From Paenibacillus sp. YPG26 (GTDB lineage Bacteria; Bacillota; Bacilli; Paenibacillales; Paenibacillaceae), in assembly GCF_023704175.1 (NCBI RefSeq), contig NZ_CP084530.1, forward strand, positions 2,068,001-2,132,000: 64,000 nucleotides of DNA. Reading direction: 5' to 3'. A model generated the notes under the pieces. That model was not told the DNA's origin, did no database searches, and saw nothing but the letters and a program-made list of their open reading frames with translations. The first letter of the stretch is position 1, and each line of letters opens with the position of its first letter. The position numbers and the translations under genes are program-made. Of this stretch, positions 1 through 8,985 are shown one piece after another.

Positions 1-811
1 CTATAACTTGGTCGGGCTTGGGAAGTAAATGAGTATTTAATCCGATCCATTTATACGAATCAGCCAGGCCTGACGCCGTGTCCTTGCCCAGTATCGGAGA
101 TAAAGCTTCTTCGAACGCTTCCACTGGGAGAGAGAAGAACTGTATCTCTCGGTCGAGTGCAGTGCTAAATTGCTCTGCCAGCTGATTGCCGGTCAGCGCC
201 TCCGATCCTACGATAGGCAAAATCTGTCCTGCCAGCTCCGGGTGATTAAGCGCGTATACGCTATAAGCAGCTGCATCTTCCATGCTAATCCAAGCAATTG
301 CAGAATCGGCAGGCACTGGATAAGCCAGTGTTTGATTGCTTAGAACGCCCGGAACCAGGAAGTTTTCCATATAAAGTGTAGGTTTAAGAATAATTGACGG
401 AATACCGCTTTCCTTCACATAAGCAATCAATTCTCTCTTAATATCATAGAGTGTGACTCCTGTAGCCTCATCAGGATTGAAAGCGCTGGTATTAACAACG
501 AGAAGCTTAACCTTTGCTTCCTTGGCAGCATCAACGGTATTGCGGATGAATCGGCGATTACGCTCCAGATTGTAGTCCACCGGCAACAGCAGGAACACTT
601 TGCTAACTCCTTCATGAGCTGCATGGAGGCTGCTTGCATCTGTCAGATCGCCTACAAAGGCGGTAATCCCTTGCTCCTCAAGCTTAGCGGCCTTGTCCGC
701 GCTTCTTACGATTGTATGAACGATATAACCTTCCTCAAGAAGCCTGCGTGCAACCGCTCCTCCTTGCACACCGCCAGCTCCATAAACTAATACTTTATCC
801 TTCTTTTCCAT
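1..811 (-). CDS. NmrA-family NAD(P)-binding protein (C-terminus cut by window edge)
   Basis: The reading frame starts with ATG at 811 after a GAAAGGATG ribosome binding site and is still open at base 1, so the end lies outside the window. The N-terminus reads MEKKDKVLVYGAGGVQGG, a Rossmann dinucleotide-binding glycine motif of the atypical short-chain dehydrogenase (NmrA/HSCARG) type. Further in are a GDL segment after the second strand and an extended NmrA-like C-terminal half. Such proteins act as NAD(P)H-dependent oxidoreductases or redox sensors; the substrate cannot be told. It is divergent from the HxlR regulator at 945, a very common pairing in which the regulator controls the reductase gene in response to electrophiles or quinones. 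Confidence 0.85.
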   Translation of the reverse strand, partial: MEKKDKVLVYGAGGVQGGAVARRLLEEGYIVHTIVRSADKAAKLEEQGITAFVGDLTDASSLHAAHEGVSKVFLLLPVDYNLERNRRFIRNTVDAAKEAKVKLLVVNTSAFNPDEATGVTLYDIKRELIAYVKESGIPSIILKPTLYMENFLVPGVLSNQTLAYPVPADSAIAWISMEDAAAYSVYALNHPELAGQILPIVGSEALTGNQLAEQFSTALDREIQFFSLPVEAFEEALSPILGKDTASGLADSYKWIGLNTHLLPKPDQVI

Positions 812-944
812 TTGCTCAACATCCTTTCGTTTGCTTAAAGTAATTTTGTATATTTGAATCATATAGGCTTAAAATTAAATATGTAAGTACGCACATTTAT
901 GATATATTGTATCCTTTAGGATACTATAAGAGGAGGGAAGCACA
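812..944. promoter_or_regulatory. Divergent promoter region with candidate HxlR operator
   Basis: The 133-base gap between the divergent NmrA-like and HxlR genes is AT-rich and holds a perfect inverted repeat at about 909-924, GTATCC-TTTA-GGATAC. It lies just upstream of the AGGAGGG ribosome binding site (about 931-937) of the HxlR gene, where a self-repressing dimer would be expected to bind. The operator role is inference from position and symmetry. Confidence 0.45.
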
Positions 945-1295
945 GTGGATAAGCAACAACACTCGCATAGCTCACCATGTCCTGTTGAATTTACAGTCAA
1001 TATGGTTGGAGGCAAGTATAAGCTGGTCATTTTGCACAAGCTTTCGATGTACGGGGTTATGCGCTTCAATGAATTAATGAGGGAATTTCCCAATATAACG
1101 CAGCGTACACTCACTCGCCAGCTGCGCGAGCTAGAAAGCGATGGGCTTATTAACCGGCAGGTGTATTCTGAAGTTCCACCCAAGGTAGAGTATTCACTCT
1201 CTGAGACTGGTAAGAGCCTCTATCCTATACTTCTCCCTATAGAGCAATGGGGCCTGGATTATATGCAAAAAATTCAGAATACTCGCCTTGTGTAA
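945..1295 (+). CDS. HxlR-family winged-helix transcriptional regulator
   Basis: 116 residues, starting with GTG behind AGGAGGG. The sequence shows the HxlR pattern: CPVEFTVNMVGGKYKLVILHK near the N-terminus, with a conserved Cys at about residue 10 after a His-rich start, then a winged helix with RFNELMREFPNITQRTLTR and the wing containing EVPPKVEYSLSETG. HxlR proteins (HypR, YodB, QorR types) are small dimeric repressors or activators, and many sense electrophiles or disulfide stress through a Cys in the N-terminal helix. The divergent NmrA-like gene is the likely target. Family is secure; the effector is unknown. Confidence 0.93.
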   Translation: MDKQQHSHSSPCPVEFTVNMVGGKYKLVILHKLSMYGVMRFNELMREFPNITQRTLTRQLRELESDGLINRQVYSEVPPKVEYSLSETGKSLYPILLPIEQWGLDYMQKIQNTRLV

Positions 1296-1325
1296 CGATC
1301 AACGATAATGCCCAAGGTTATTTCC

Positions 1326-1357
1326 AAAAAAAAGAGCCGCAATATATGCGACTCTTA
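1326..1357 (-). terminator. Rho-independent terminator of the ArsR/CoA-disulfide reductase operon
   Basis: On the minus strand AAGAG-TCGCA and TGCG-GCTCTT form a stem followed by a run of eight T. It sits about 40 bases after the stop codon of the 1397-3889 gene. Confidence 0.8.
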
Positions 1358-1396
1358 GGTCAACTGTTTCATATTTTATAACTATATTTTGTTATA

Positions 1397-3889
1397 TCAT
1401 ATAAACAGATTATGATTGGCTTGTGCTGCCTGTCCCAGATAATAACCTACGCCGCCAATGGTAACCTGATCGATCAGCTCTTCACGCTGAATCCCCATCA
1501 AATCCATAGACATCTGGCAAGCGACCATCTCAACGCCTTGCGCAGCTGCGGATTCCATCAATTCCTCTAGCGAGGCAACATTGTTCTTTTTCATTAATCC
1601 GCGAATCATTTTCGGACCGATTCCGAACATATTCATTCTGGACATTCCAAGCTTGTGGCTGCCACGAGGCAGCATCATGTCGAACATGCGGCCGATCACG
1701 GATTTGGATACTTGTTGTGGTTGATGCTTGCGAATTATATTCAATCCCCAGAATGTAAAGAACATCGTGACCTTGCGGCCACTTGCTGCTGCTCCATTAG
1801 CTATAATAAGTGAAGCAATCGCTTTATCCAGATCCCCGCTGAAGACAACCATGGTACTTGCAGGCTCAGCATCTGACTTAACTATTGCGGAGGATGCGGT
1901 TTGTTCTGCCTTCTTGGCAAGAACCGCTTCAATAATTCCGCCCTTGCTTCGTTCCAATTGCAGCAGCGGAGAACCAGACATTTTGGCCCATGCTTTCACA
2001 TCTTCATAGAATCCCGGATCGGAAGCTTTGACATGAAGGGTCTGCCCATCCGTAAGTTGATCCATCCTTTTCTTAACTTGGATCAATGGACCAGGGCAGC
2101 TGAGGCCACATACATCCAGCTCGTTATCCATATGCATGGCTTGCCCCATAGTTTGATTTTTCGTATGTGGTAATTGTTCTTTTGAGACATGTTCATTCGG
2201 GTCTTGATTAACATTATCATTATTTCCAGAAGTCATGGGAGTTGGCTTAAATTGCGCTTGCCGGTATGTTTTGTACCCCCCACTCAGATTTTTAACGTTG
2301 AAGCCGTTCTGACGTAATATTTGTGTAGCCGTATATCCACGCAACCCGACTTGACAGTACACCCAGATTTCTTTTGAGGGATCAAGTTCACTTGTCCTCT
2401 GACGCAGCTCGTCCACTGGAATGTTCACTGAGCCCGGAATATTCCCGTTGTGATGCTCCAGTTCACTGCGTACGTCCACCAGTATGATATGATCTGAATG
2501 GCGTTCAGACAATTCATCAAAAGTGAAAGTATTCACACGTCCATTGATAATATTCTCCGCTGCATAGCCGGCCATATTAACAGGATCTTTGGCAGAGGAA
2601 TAAGGTGGAGCATAACTCAGCTCAAGTTCAGTCAGATCGCTGATGCTGCCCCCAAAATGAATAGCAACAGCTATGTCATCAATTCGTTTGTCCACTCCCT
2701 CATAGCCGATAGCCTGAGCTCCCAGAATCTTACCTTCTGGCGTGAACAGAAGTTTAAGTGTGATTGAACTGGATCCGGGATAATAAGACGCGTGAGAGGC
2801 AGGATGCACGATAACCGTACGGTAATCTACACCAAGCATCTTTAGTGTTCTCTCATTGCTGCCGGTCGTAGCACCTGTCAATCCAAACACTTTAATAATG
2901 GAAGTCCCTTGTGTCCCTTTATAGGTAGAATTAAGTCCGGCGATCCGATCCGCAACAATACGTCCCTGTTTGTTCGCAGGACCAGCCAGCGGAATAGCTG
3001 TCTTAGTTCCATGAATATAGTCTCTAACTTCAATGGCGTCCCCAACAGCATAAATATGTGGAACATTTGTCTCTAATGCTTCGTTGACAATGATATGTCC
3101 TCGCCCGCCCATAGTTATACCGCTATTAATCAGGAAAGAGGTATCTGGCGTCACACCTATTGCGAGAATAACTAAATCGGCGGATGCAACATGACCATCC
3201 GATAGTTCAACTCCTATTCCTTGCTTAAGTGAACGAAAGCCCTGCACTCGCTTAGAGAAAAGCAAATTCACCCCATGCTGCTCCATCTCCTGTGCAAGAG
3301 AAGCTGCCAATTCAGGATCAAATGGAGTAAGCACTTGTTCGTTCCCCTCAACCAGCGTCACTTCCAGTCCTGCTTCCCTCAGATTTTCTGCCATTTCAAC
3401 CCCAATAAATCCACCGCCAATCACGATCGAAGAACGGATATTCGATGTATTCAATACCTCTTTGATACGGTCAATGTCAGAAATATTGCGGACAGTATAG
3501 ATAAGAGGATTTTCCTTTCCAGGTAAATCCGGAATGACTGGACGCGCACCCGGGGACAGAATCAATTCGTCATAACTCTCCTCATACAGACCGCGCTCTT
3601 GGCTTTGTACTTGAATCGTCTTAGCATCTGAATTAATTGCAATAACTTCGCTCTTTGTTCGCACATCGATCCGAAAGCGGTCCTCCATGCCTTTAGGAGT
3701 CTGTACAAGCAAGCGTTCACGGTCAGCGATCGATCCACCAATATAATAAGGCAGCCCACAATTGGCAAATGATATGTGAGGTCCTTTCTCAAATATAATA
3801 ATCTCGGCATGTTCATCTAGACGGCGCAGTCGTGCAGCTGCAGACGCCCCCCCTGCTACTCCACCAACAATAAGAACTTTTTTATTCAT
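1397..3889 (-). CDS. CoA-disulfide reductase / rhodanese / TusA / DsrE four-domain fusion
   Basis: 830 residues. Residues 1 to about 450 are a pyridine-nucleotide disulfide oxidoreductase of the CoA-disulfide reductase family: FAD motif GGVAGGASAAAR, single redox Cys44 in SFANCGLPYY, and a second NAD(P) glycine motif IGGGFIGVE. A rhodanese domain follows (about 460-545) with active Cys512 in VYCQVGLRG. Next is a TusA-like sulfur carrier domain (about 590-660) with VCGLSCPGPL, Cys598. A C-terminal DsrE-like domain (about 680-830) starts MVVFSGDLDKA. The combination points to handling of persulfide sulfur: reduction of CoA or low-molecular-weight persulfides and relay of sulfane sulfur between Cys residues. 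Translation is coupled to the upstream ArsR gene by an ATGA overlap, so the two form an operon. Substrate is inferred. Confidence 0.92.
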   Translation of the reverse strand: MNKKVLIVGGVAGGASAAARLRRLDEHAEIIIFEKGPHISFANCGLPYYIGGSIADRERLLVQTPKGMEDRFRIDVRTKSEVIAINSDAKTIQVQSQERGLYEESYDELILSPGARPVIPDLPGKENPLIYTVRNISDIDRIKEVLNTSNIRSSIVIGGGFIGVEMAENLREAGLEVTLVEGNEQVLTPFDPELAASLAQEMEQHGVNLLFSKRVQGFRSLKQGIGVELSDGHVASADLVILAIGVTPDTSFLINSGITMGGRGHIIVNEALETNVPHIYAVGDAIEVRDYIHGTKTAIPLAGPANKQGRIVADRIAGLNSTYKGTQGTSIIKVFGLTGATTGSNERTLKMLGVDYRTVIVHPASHASYYPGSSSITLKLLFTPEGKILGAQAIGYEGVDKRIDDIAVAIHFGGSISDLTELELSYAPPYSSAKDPVNMAGYAAENIINGRVNTFTFDELSERHSDHIILVDVRSELEHHNGNIPGSVNIPVDELRQRTSELDPSKEIWVYCQVGLRGYTATQILRQNGFNVKNLSGGYKTYRQAQFKPTPMTSGNNDNVNQDPNEHVSKEQLPHTKNQTMGQAMHMDNELDVCGLSCPGPLIQVKKRMDQLTDGQTLHVKASDPGFYEDVKAWAKMSGSPLLQLERSKGGIIEAVLAKKAEQTASSAIVKSDAEPASTMVVFSGDLDKAIASLIIANGAAASGRKVTMFFTFWGLNIIRKHQPQQVSKSVIGRMFDMMLPRGSHKLGMSRMNMFGIGPKMIRGLMKKNNVASLEELMESAAAQGVEMVACQMSMDLMGIQREELIDQVTIGGVGYYLGQAAQANHNLFI

Positions 3890-4200
3890 GATTCATGGTC
3901 ATCCTCTCCAAACAAGATGGTTACTATGTGCTCAATACGTTCATCAGCAAGTATATAATTCACTTCGAGACCGTTCCGCTCCGTATCTACTATGCCTGTG
4001 CTGCGAAGCTTCTGTAAGTGCTGAGATACTGTGGATTGCGGCAAATCAAGACATTCCTGCATATATGACACATTACATTTCTTCTTTCGAATCAGTCCAC
4101 GCACGATGCATAAGCGAATCGGGTGAGACAGAGCCTTCAGCAAATTGGCAGGTTCTTCGAATCGCTTTAGATCACTACTGTTAAAAGCCGAGTTATCCAT
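3886..4200 (-). CDS. ArsR/SmtB-family transcriptional regulator, possible sulfur or redox sensor
   Basis: 104 residues with the ArsR winged helix: LLKALSHPIRLCIVRGL, then the recognition helix LPQSTVSQHLQKLRSTG and wing NGLEVNYIL. Three Cys residues (31, 42, 50) fall in the helices before the DNA-reading helix. ArsR-family persulfide sensors of the SqrR/BigR type also use Cys pairs, but the spacing here was not matched to them. The stop overlaps the start of the CoA-disulfide reductase fusion (ATGA), so regulator and enzyme are translated together. An inverted repeat directly upstream (4217-4246) suggests autoregulation. Metal sensing is the alternative. Confidence 0.9.
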   Translation of the reverse strand: MDNSAFNSSDLKRFEEPANLLKALSHPIRLCIVRGLIRKKKCNVSYMQECLDLPQSTVSQHLQKLRSTGIVDTERNGLEVNYILADERIEHIVTILFGEDDHES

Positions 4201-4216
4201 CTTACTGCCTCCGATC

Positions 4217-4246
4217 TATATTGTTATATTAGAATAATACGATATA
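4217..4246. promoter_or_regulatory. Inverted repeat upstream of ArsR gene, candidate operator
   Basis: TATATTGTTATATT and the complement of AGAATAATACGATATA match at 11 of 14 positions, forming an imperfect dyad just upstream of the ArsR start. Its place over the expected minus-strand promoter fits an ArsR autoregulatory site. The function is inferred. Confidence 0.45.
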
Positions 4247-4442
4247 GTTTCGCGATAGTCAATCTACCGGATAATACTTCCTAATTCTCAACAATAATCT
4301 AGCAATTGTTCTAATTCCAAGGCCCTACTCATTACCAAATTTATGTAATTCGTGCGATATCTAATCTCTTAACCTTACGGAATAATTGAGATGAGTCTTG
4401 ATCATATAAGCCTAGCACCAAATCCTGAAGGGAGTGTCAAAT

Positions 4443-7292
4443 TTGTTACATAACCTGCTACGTAAAGTCAGTTCTTCTCTTCTCAGCCTCACCCTTGTAT
4501 CAGGTATGATGGCTGGTGTCGGTTACGCATCTTCAGATACCGGAACACCAACCCTGGAATGGTCCCGACAATACGGTATGGATGAACAATTCTTCACGGG
4601 TCGTGATGTTGCCTCAACCTCTGACGGAGGATCCATTGTAACTGCGAACTTCAGTGCTTCAACAGGACAGACCCGTATTCTGAAGCTGAATTCCTCCGGA
4701 AAGATGCAATGGGAACGAACTATTCAGCACGACACCAGCAGGCTTACTACAGCGAACGAAACTATGGAGACGAGAGACGGTGGCTTCCTGGCTGTTGGTA
4801 GTATTCAGAGTCAGAACGGGAAGCACAATATTTTACTGATTAAGCTGGGCGTACAAGGCAACATAGTATGGGAGAAAGAATATGACCTGGGGTTTAGCGC
4901 CTCCTCGCTATCCTTGGCTGAGACTCAAGATGGAGGCTATGTCATTACGGGTGAAAGCTACGGGTGGCCAAATGGCCAGCACGCTTTCGTACTCAAGGCA
5001 GATACACAGGGACAAGAATTGTGGCTTAAAAAGCTTAAATTTAGCGATGAGCAGTACTATACGGATATCATAGCCACCCCGGACGGCGGATCCATTGCGG
5101 TTGGCACCCAATACGACCTCTATTTCAACGATCCTAATAAGGGCGCGCTTATTACCAAATTAAATGCAAATGGAGAAGAAGCGTGGACCAAGAAATTGTC
5201 CACACCGGATTCCCTGCGCACAGCAACTTCTATCGCACCTTCAGAAGACGGTGGGTATGTGATCTATAGTAAATCCTCCAGAGATGATCACTATTTGACC
5301 CAAATAGACTCAAGCGGCGAGATTAAATGGGAGAAGAGGTTTGATTCTCCAACCGACCGTGTCTTGTTCAAAAAAATCGTTCCATTCGGAGAAGGGTACG
5401 CCCTTTTCTCAGAATACAGGAATACTTCTAATGCTCCAGAAAGAAAATATCAGCTTTGGGAGCTGGACAATACCGGTGAAAGCGTGAATAAGCAGGACTT
5501 CACCATCAAAGGCTTTGATCGTATGACAGGGCTAACCCCTTCGGCAGATGGTGGGTTTGTGCTGTTAGGCGAGGTGAAAGGTCCAGATTATAACCGTTAT
5601 ATACAGGTGACCAAGCTTGCCGGTCCACACAGCCAACCGGGAGAACGCACGTTGGAGGACATCCGCTTCGCCGATACCAGCATAACGCTAGCTGTCGGGG
5701 AGCATACGGCTCCCCTACTCATTGGCACTTATTCGGATGGGTCCAAGGAGACCATCAATGTCCCCGTGTCCCTCACATCGGATGACAATGGAATAGCCGC
5801 GGTTGACCCGAAAGGCTTCATTACAGGCATCAATCCGGGAACAACCTCCATTTATGCAGAATTTAAAGGCCATCAGGCCAAATTATCAGTAAAGGTGTAT
5901 CAGAACCCTAACCTTGGAGATTCTCTTCATTGGTCGTATCAATACGGAACAGAGCAGAGTTACATGCAGGGACGGAGCATTACGCCTGCCTCAGACGGCG
6001 GGTATATTATAACAGCGGACACCAGAGATCAACTGTATGGCAGCACAAAAGCCTATATCCTGAAGCTAAATGCAGATGGCAGCCTTAAGTGGCAGCACAA
6101 AATCCAGCATGGCTTGTCTGAATTCACCCTGCCTTTAAAAGCTATGGAGACCAGCGATGGCGGAATTATTGTCTGCGGAATCACTCGAATTCAGGACTTC
6201 CGTGCCCGTAACCAGGTCTTTTTGGCTAAACTCAGTGCCCAAGGCACCCTGGAATGGGAGAAAGAATTTGATGGTGGTGGCAATAAGTCGGGGAACTCCG
6301 TGGACGAGACAACCGATGGCGGGTTCGTAGTTACGGGCGCAACTCTCTCGATTTCTGGTGAGGACTTAGCTTACGTTTTGAAGACGAACGCCCACGGGGA
6401 ACTTCTGTGGGATAAACGCTTCCGGTTCGAGAGCAACCAGAACTACAACGACATCATTGCCACTCCTGACGGTGGATCGATCGCTGTCGGTACCATCAAT
6501 ACCTATGTAGGCAGCAAAATAAATGATAGAGCTATCGTGACTAAGCTAAGCCCGGATGGAGATGAGATATGGACCAAGAAGTTCGCTCCAGCGGGTCGTG
6601 ATGCCTATTCTATAATTCGCGCGGATCAGAACTATTTGATCGCCAGCAGAGCACCGGACGGTGTTAATTATCTAACTGAGCTGAGTGCATCCGGTGACGT
6701 AATATGGGACAAGTCTTATGAAGCTATAGAGGGACAGCATTTCTATATAGTATCACGTTATCAGCAAGGATACGTACTACTTGGAAACTATACAACTGGA
6801 GAATATCCAGACCGGCAATCTAGGCTAATCGCATTACAGCTTGATAACGAGGGGCAGGTCGTATCGAACTTACATTTCAGTGAGGCCAATGTATCCGGCC
6901 TTGACATGGGAACGGTCTCCTCTGATGGTGAATTTGTGTTCATGGGAGCCGTTCAAGTTGGCGAAGATAAAACGGGACTGCAAGTAACTAAGAGTGCAGG
7001 ATCGGACCAACCTCTAGGCGACCCGGAATTCTTCCTGGATTCGGAAGAGTACTCCTTGGCGGCGGGAACTTCGCTGGATACGGTAGTCTATTTCAAAGAT
7101 AAATACGGTAAAATCCATAACGTTACTCCGCAAACCAAGTTCGAGAGTGAGAATCCTGCAGTAGTCGACTACGACAAGGACGGCAATATTATCGCTGTCC
7201 GCGCAGGAATTACCTATATTACGGCTGAATATCAAGGCATGACTTACAGAGCTCTCGTACAAGTGGTTCGCGCCTCAGTCCCGAATAAGTGA
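4443..7292 (+). CDS. Large secreted protein: two beta-propeller blocks each followed by a Big2-type Ig domain
   Basis: About 949 residues from a TTG start at 4443, which sits 8 bases after AGGGAG (4429-4434). The upstream in-frame GTG at 4434 overlaps that binding site, so TTG is preferred. A signal peptide with a hydrophobic core (LLSLTLVSGMMAG) precedes a cleavage region near YASSDTG. The rest is a tandem duplication. Residues about 30-400 and 490-860 are repeats carrying SDGGSIVT, ETRDGGFL, TPDGGSIAVGT motifs, typical of PQQ/Kelch-like propeller blades. Each block ends in a roughly 80-residue Big2-like domain (about 405-485 and 870-949). It probably acts at the cell surface or outside the cell. 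The Ig domains resemble those of the 50821-51771 protein. No enzymatic motif seen. Confidence 0.85.
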   Translation: MLHNLLRKVSSSLLSLTLVSGMMAGVGYASSDTGTPTLEWSRQYGMDEQFFTGRDVASTSDGGSIVTANFSASTGQTRILKLNSSGKMQWERTIQHDTSRLTTANETMETRDGGFLAVGSIQSQNGKHNILLIKLGVQGNIVWEKEYDLGFSASSLSLAETQDGGYVITGESYGWPNGQHAFVLKADTQGQELWLKKLKFSDEQYYTDIIATPDGGSIAVGTQYDLYFNDPNKGALITKLNANGEEAWTKKLSTPDSLRTATSIAPSEDGGYVIYSKSSRDDHYLTQIDSSGEIKWEKRFDSPTDRVLFKKIVPFGEGYALFSEYRNTSNAPERKYQLWELDNTGESVNKQDFTIKGFDRMTGLTPSADGGFVLLGEVKGPDYNRYIQVTKLAGPHSQPGERTLEDIRFADTSITLAVGEHTAPLLIGTYSDGSKETINVPVSLTSDDNGIAAVDPKGFITGINPGTTSIYAEFKGHQAKLSVKVYQNPNLGDSLHWSYQYGTEQSYMQGRSITPASDGGYIITADTRDQLYGSTKAYILKLNADGSLKWQHKIQHGLSEFTLPLKAMETSDGGIIVCGITRIQDFRARNQVFLAKLSAQGTLEWEKEFDGGGNKSGNSVDETTDGGFVVTGATLSISGEDLAYVLKTNAHGELLWDKRFRFESNQNYNDIIATPDGGSIAVGTINTYVGSKINDRAIVTKLSPDGDEIWTKKFAPAGRDAYSIIRADQNYLIASRAPDGVNYLTELSASGDVIWDKSYEAIEGQHFYIVSRYQQGYVLLGNYTTGEYPDRQSRLIALQLDNEGQVVSNLHFSEANVSGLDMGTVSSDGEFVFMGAVQVGEDKTGLQVTKSAGSDQPLGDPEFFLDSEEYSLAAGTSLDTVVYFKDKYGKIHNVTPQTKFESENPAVVDYDKDGNIIAVRAGITYITAEYQGMTYRALVQVVRASVPNK

Positions 7293-7323
7293 GTTGAACC
7301 TCGAGGATCGCCACATGAACACG

Positions 7324-7354
7324 AAAGGGGGAAGACCATGGTCTTCCCCCTTTT
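7324..7354 (+). terminator. Strong terminator after the propeller protein
   Basis: A perfect palindrome, AAAGGGGGAAGACC-ATGGTC..., runs from 7324 to 7353 and ends in TTTT on the plus strand. It lies between two convergent genes and also carries A-rich flanks, so it may work in both directions. Confidence 0.85.
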
Positions 7355-7399
7355 CAATCCCTAACACTATGTATGATCAGTCAACCGCAGAGGATGAAC

Positions 7400-7942
7400 C
7401 TAATGTCTTGTTTCCTCTGTAATCCCAGCAATGGGAGTGCTGCTGCCTGTTCCGGCTATCCATGATTTCCATCTCATCAGGGCTTGATCCATTCTTGATA
7501 TCCAGGTCAATTGTTCTAGCTTACCGATGAACCAAAGAGTAAGTGCCAGCCCGGCCAGCGAGGCCATTACAGACGCGGGTAACATCCATATGGTAACGGG
7601 ATGAGCGAAGAAGGGAATCAAGGAGACAGCTAAGATTGGAGCAGCATTGCATCGGAATAACTTGATTAGCGAGAGTGTAATCATCGCAGTCGCGAAGAAG
7701 GACAGCACCCCTGAATCGATAGTATAAAAAAGGCTGCCTAAAGTCGCGGCAACGATCGCCCCGATTATGATACGTCCTGTATCTTTAATATGACCCTGAC
7801 GATGTATGAACAAAAAGCTGAAGGCGCCAAGGGTGGGATAAAATACCATTTTCAGAGATGGCAATTGAATGGATGCAAAATAGATAATTGCTAAGTAGCT
7901 GCAAATGATTAATGAACGTAAAAACATTAGAAGATAGATCAT
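7400..7942 (-). CDS. HPP-like integral membrane protein
   Basis: 180 residues with about five hydrophobic segments. The stretch LKMVFYPTLGAFSFLFIHR followed by a GAIVAATLGSLF helix resembles the HPP transmembrane family, found in nitrite and other transporters, but the match is by eye only. The C-terminal tail is hydrophilic and probably cytoplasmic. The annotated ATG at 7942 directly abuts an AAAGG sequence; an in-frame ATG at 7927 is also possible and has a more natural distance. It stands alone between a convergent and a co-directional gene. Function unknown. Confidence 0.7.
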   Translation of the reverse strand: MIYLLMFLRSLIICSYLAIIYFASIQLPSLKMVFYPTLGAFSFLFIHRQGHIKDTGRIIIGAIVAATLGSLFYTIDSGVLSFFATAMITLSLIKLFRCNAAPILAVSLIPFFAHPVTIWMLPASVMASLAGLALTLWFIGKLEQLTWISRMDQALMRWKSWIAGTGSSTPIAGITEETRH

Positions 7943-8021
7943 CCTTTCTATTTAGCAAATGCCGAGTTGATTACTCAACATTTAATTTTACAGAAAGGAA
8001 ATGCTTTATGTCAAGAAATTT

Positions 8022-8741
8022 TCATGAAAGACGATTACCCTGCATAAGCTCGGATATTTTGGAGATCAGATCTTCCGAATTCGCATGGAATTGTTCATTC
8101 GCATCTGTCCATACGGATCTTAGGAAGTACGAGGCATGAAACCGCCAGCCTTGATGAGTCGGATTGAACTCTATTTGAATCTCGCGGCCCGGCTTGCCGC
8201 GGTAACTCTTGGAACCTGGTCTGCGCCAGCTTCCAATTTGAGTAATTCTGTCGGGATTTTGACCTGTTATATAGGTGAATCTGTGGTTGTAAGGAATATC
8301 TTTCAAAAAGAACTTTGGACTTCCTACAGCAAATACCTCGGCCCGTTGAATCCCATGCTCCTTCTCCAGATAAAGCCCTGTCCGGTAAGCAACCACACCT
8401 CCAGCACTGTGGCCGATTAGAATGATATTATCCGCACAAGCGATGTCTTCACGGATGAACTGTGCCGCCTCGGTCACCCTCTTCGACTTATCTAACGCAA
8501 GATCATAACCAACCTGGGTCAGCTGCCGGGCCAGCAGACGGAATAAGGATGAACCCGATGTGCCGTTCGCAGTCCCATAGGGGAAGATACTTACAATCTT
8601 GGCGCCTGGATATCTTTTGGCAATCTCGCTGGCAGCATCTTCGAAGTTATCCTGATATGTCAGTACACCGGCAAAAAAGCATACGAGCGTTCGGCATGCT
8701 CTCGTACATGTGCTATTAGGGGATACGAAACCTTCCATCAT
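8022..8741 (-). CDS. Lipase-like alpha/beta hydrolase
   Basis: 239 residues. The nucleophile elbow is GHSAGG with Ser112, preceded by a DNIILIGHS strand as in class 3 lipase-like alpha/beta hydrolases. FAVGSPKFF after the elbow fits the lipase fold, and a His near the C-terminus (HASYFLRS) could complete the triad. No signal peptide is visible. The first ATG at 8741 lies 9 bases after GAGGGGG; a second ATG follows immediately. Substrate is unknown; a thioesterase or lipase role is possible. Confidence 0.72.
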   Translation of the reverse strand: MMEGFVSPNSTCTRACRTLVCFFAGVLTYQDNFEDAASEIAKRYPGAKIVSIFPYGTANGTSGSSLFRLLARQLTQVGYDLALDKSKRVTEAAQFIREDIACADNIILIGHSAGGVVAYRTGLYLEKEHGIQRAEVFAVGSPKFFLKDIPYNHRFTYITGQNPDRITQIGSWRRPGSKSYRGKPGREIQIEFNPTHQGWRFHASYFLRSVWTDANEQFHANSEDLISKISELMQGNRLS

Positions 8742-8921
8742 GATGTATAGCCCCCTCTCTGTTCTTATATATTAATCTTGCTCAATCTATACACAGGATA
8801 TTCCAGTCGTCTCAGGCCTAAGTAAATATTACTTCTTATAATTAAGTCAAGTATGTATAGATGAAACCCTGATCTGCTTGTGGGAATCGATGCTTCTCCT
8901 CCAACAGAGTGAACACTAAAT

Positions 8922-8972
8922 AACCCAGCACAAATACACTATACATAGGTATAGTATATTTGCGAGCTGGGT
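8922..8972 (-). terminator. Long hairpin downstream of the PEBP lipoprotein gene
   Basis: ACCCAGC and GCTGGGT flank a second stem, AAATA..ACTATA with TATAGT..TATTT, making a hairpin of about 50 bases. It lies some 15 bases after the stop of the 8986-9588 gene on the minus strand. There is only a short T-rich tail. Confidence 0.6.
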
Positions 8973-8985
8973 ATACGGGCAAGGC

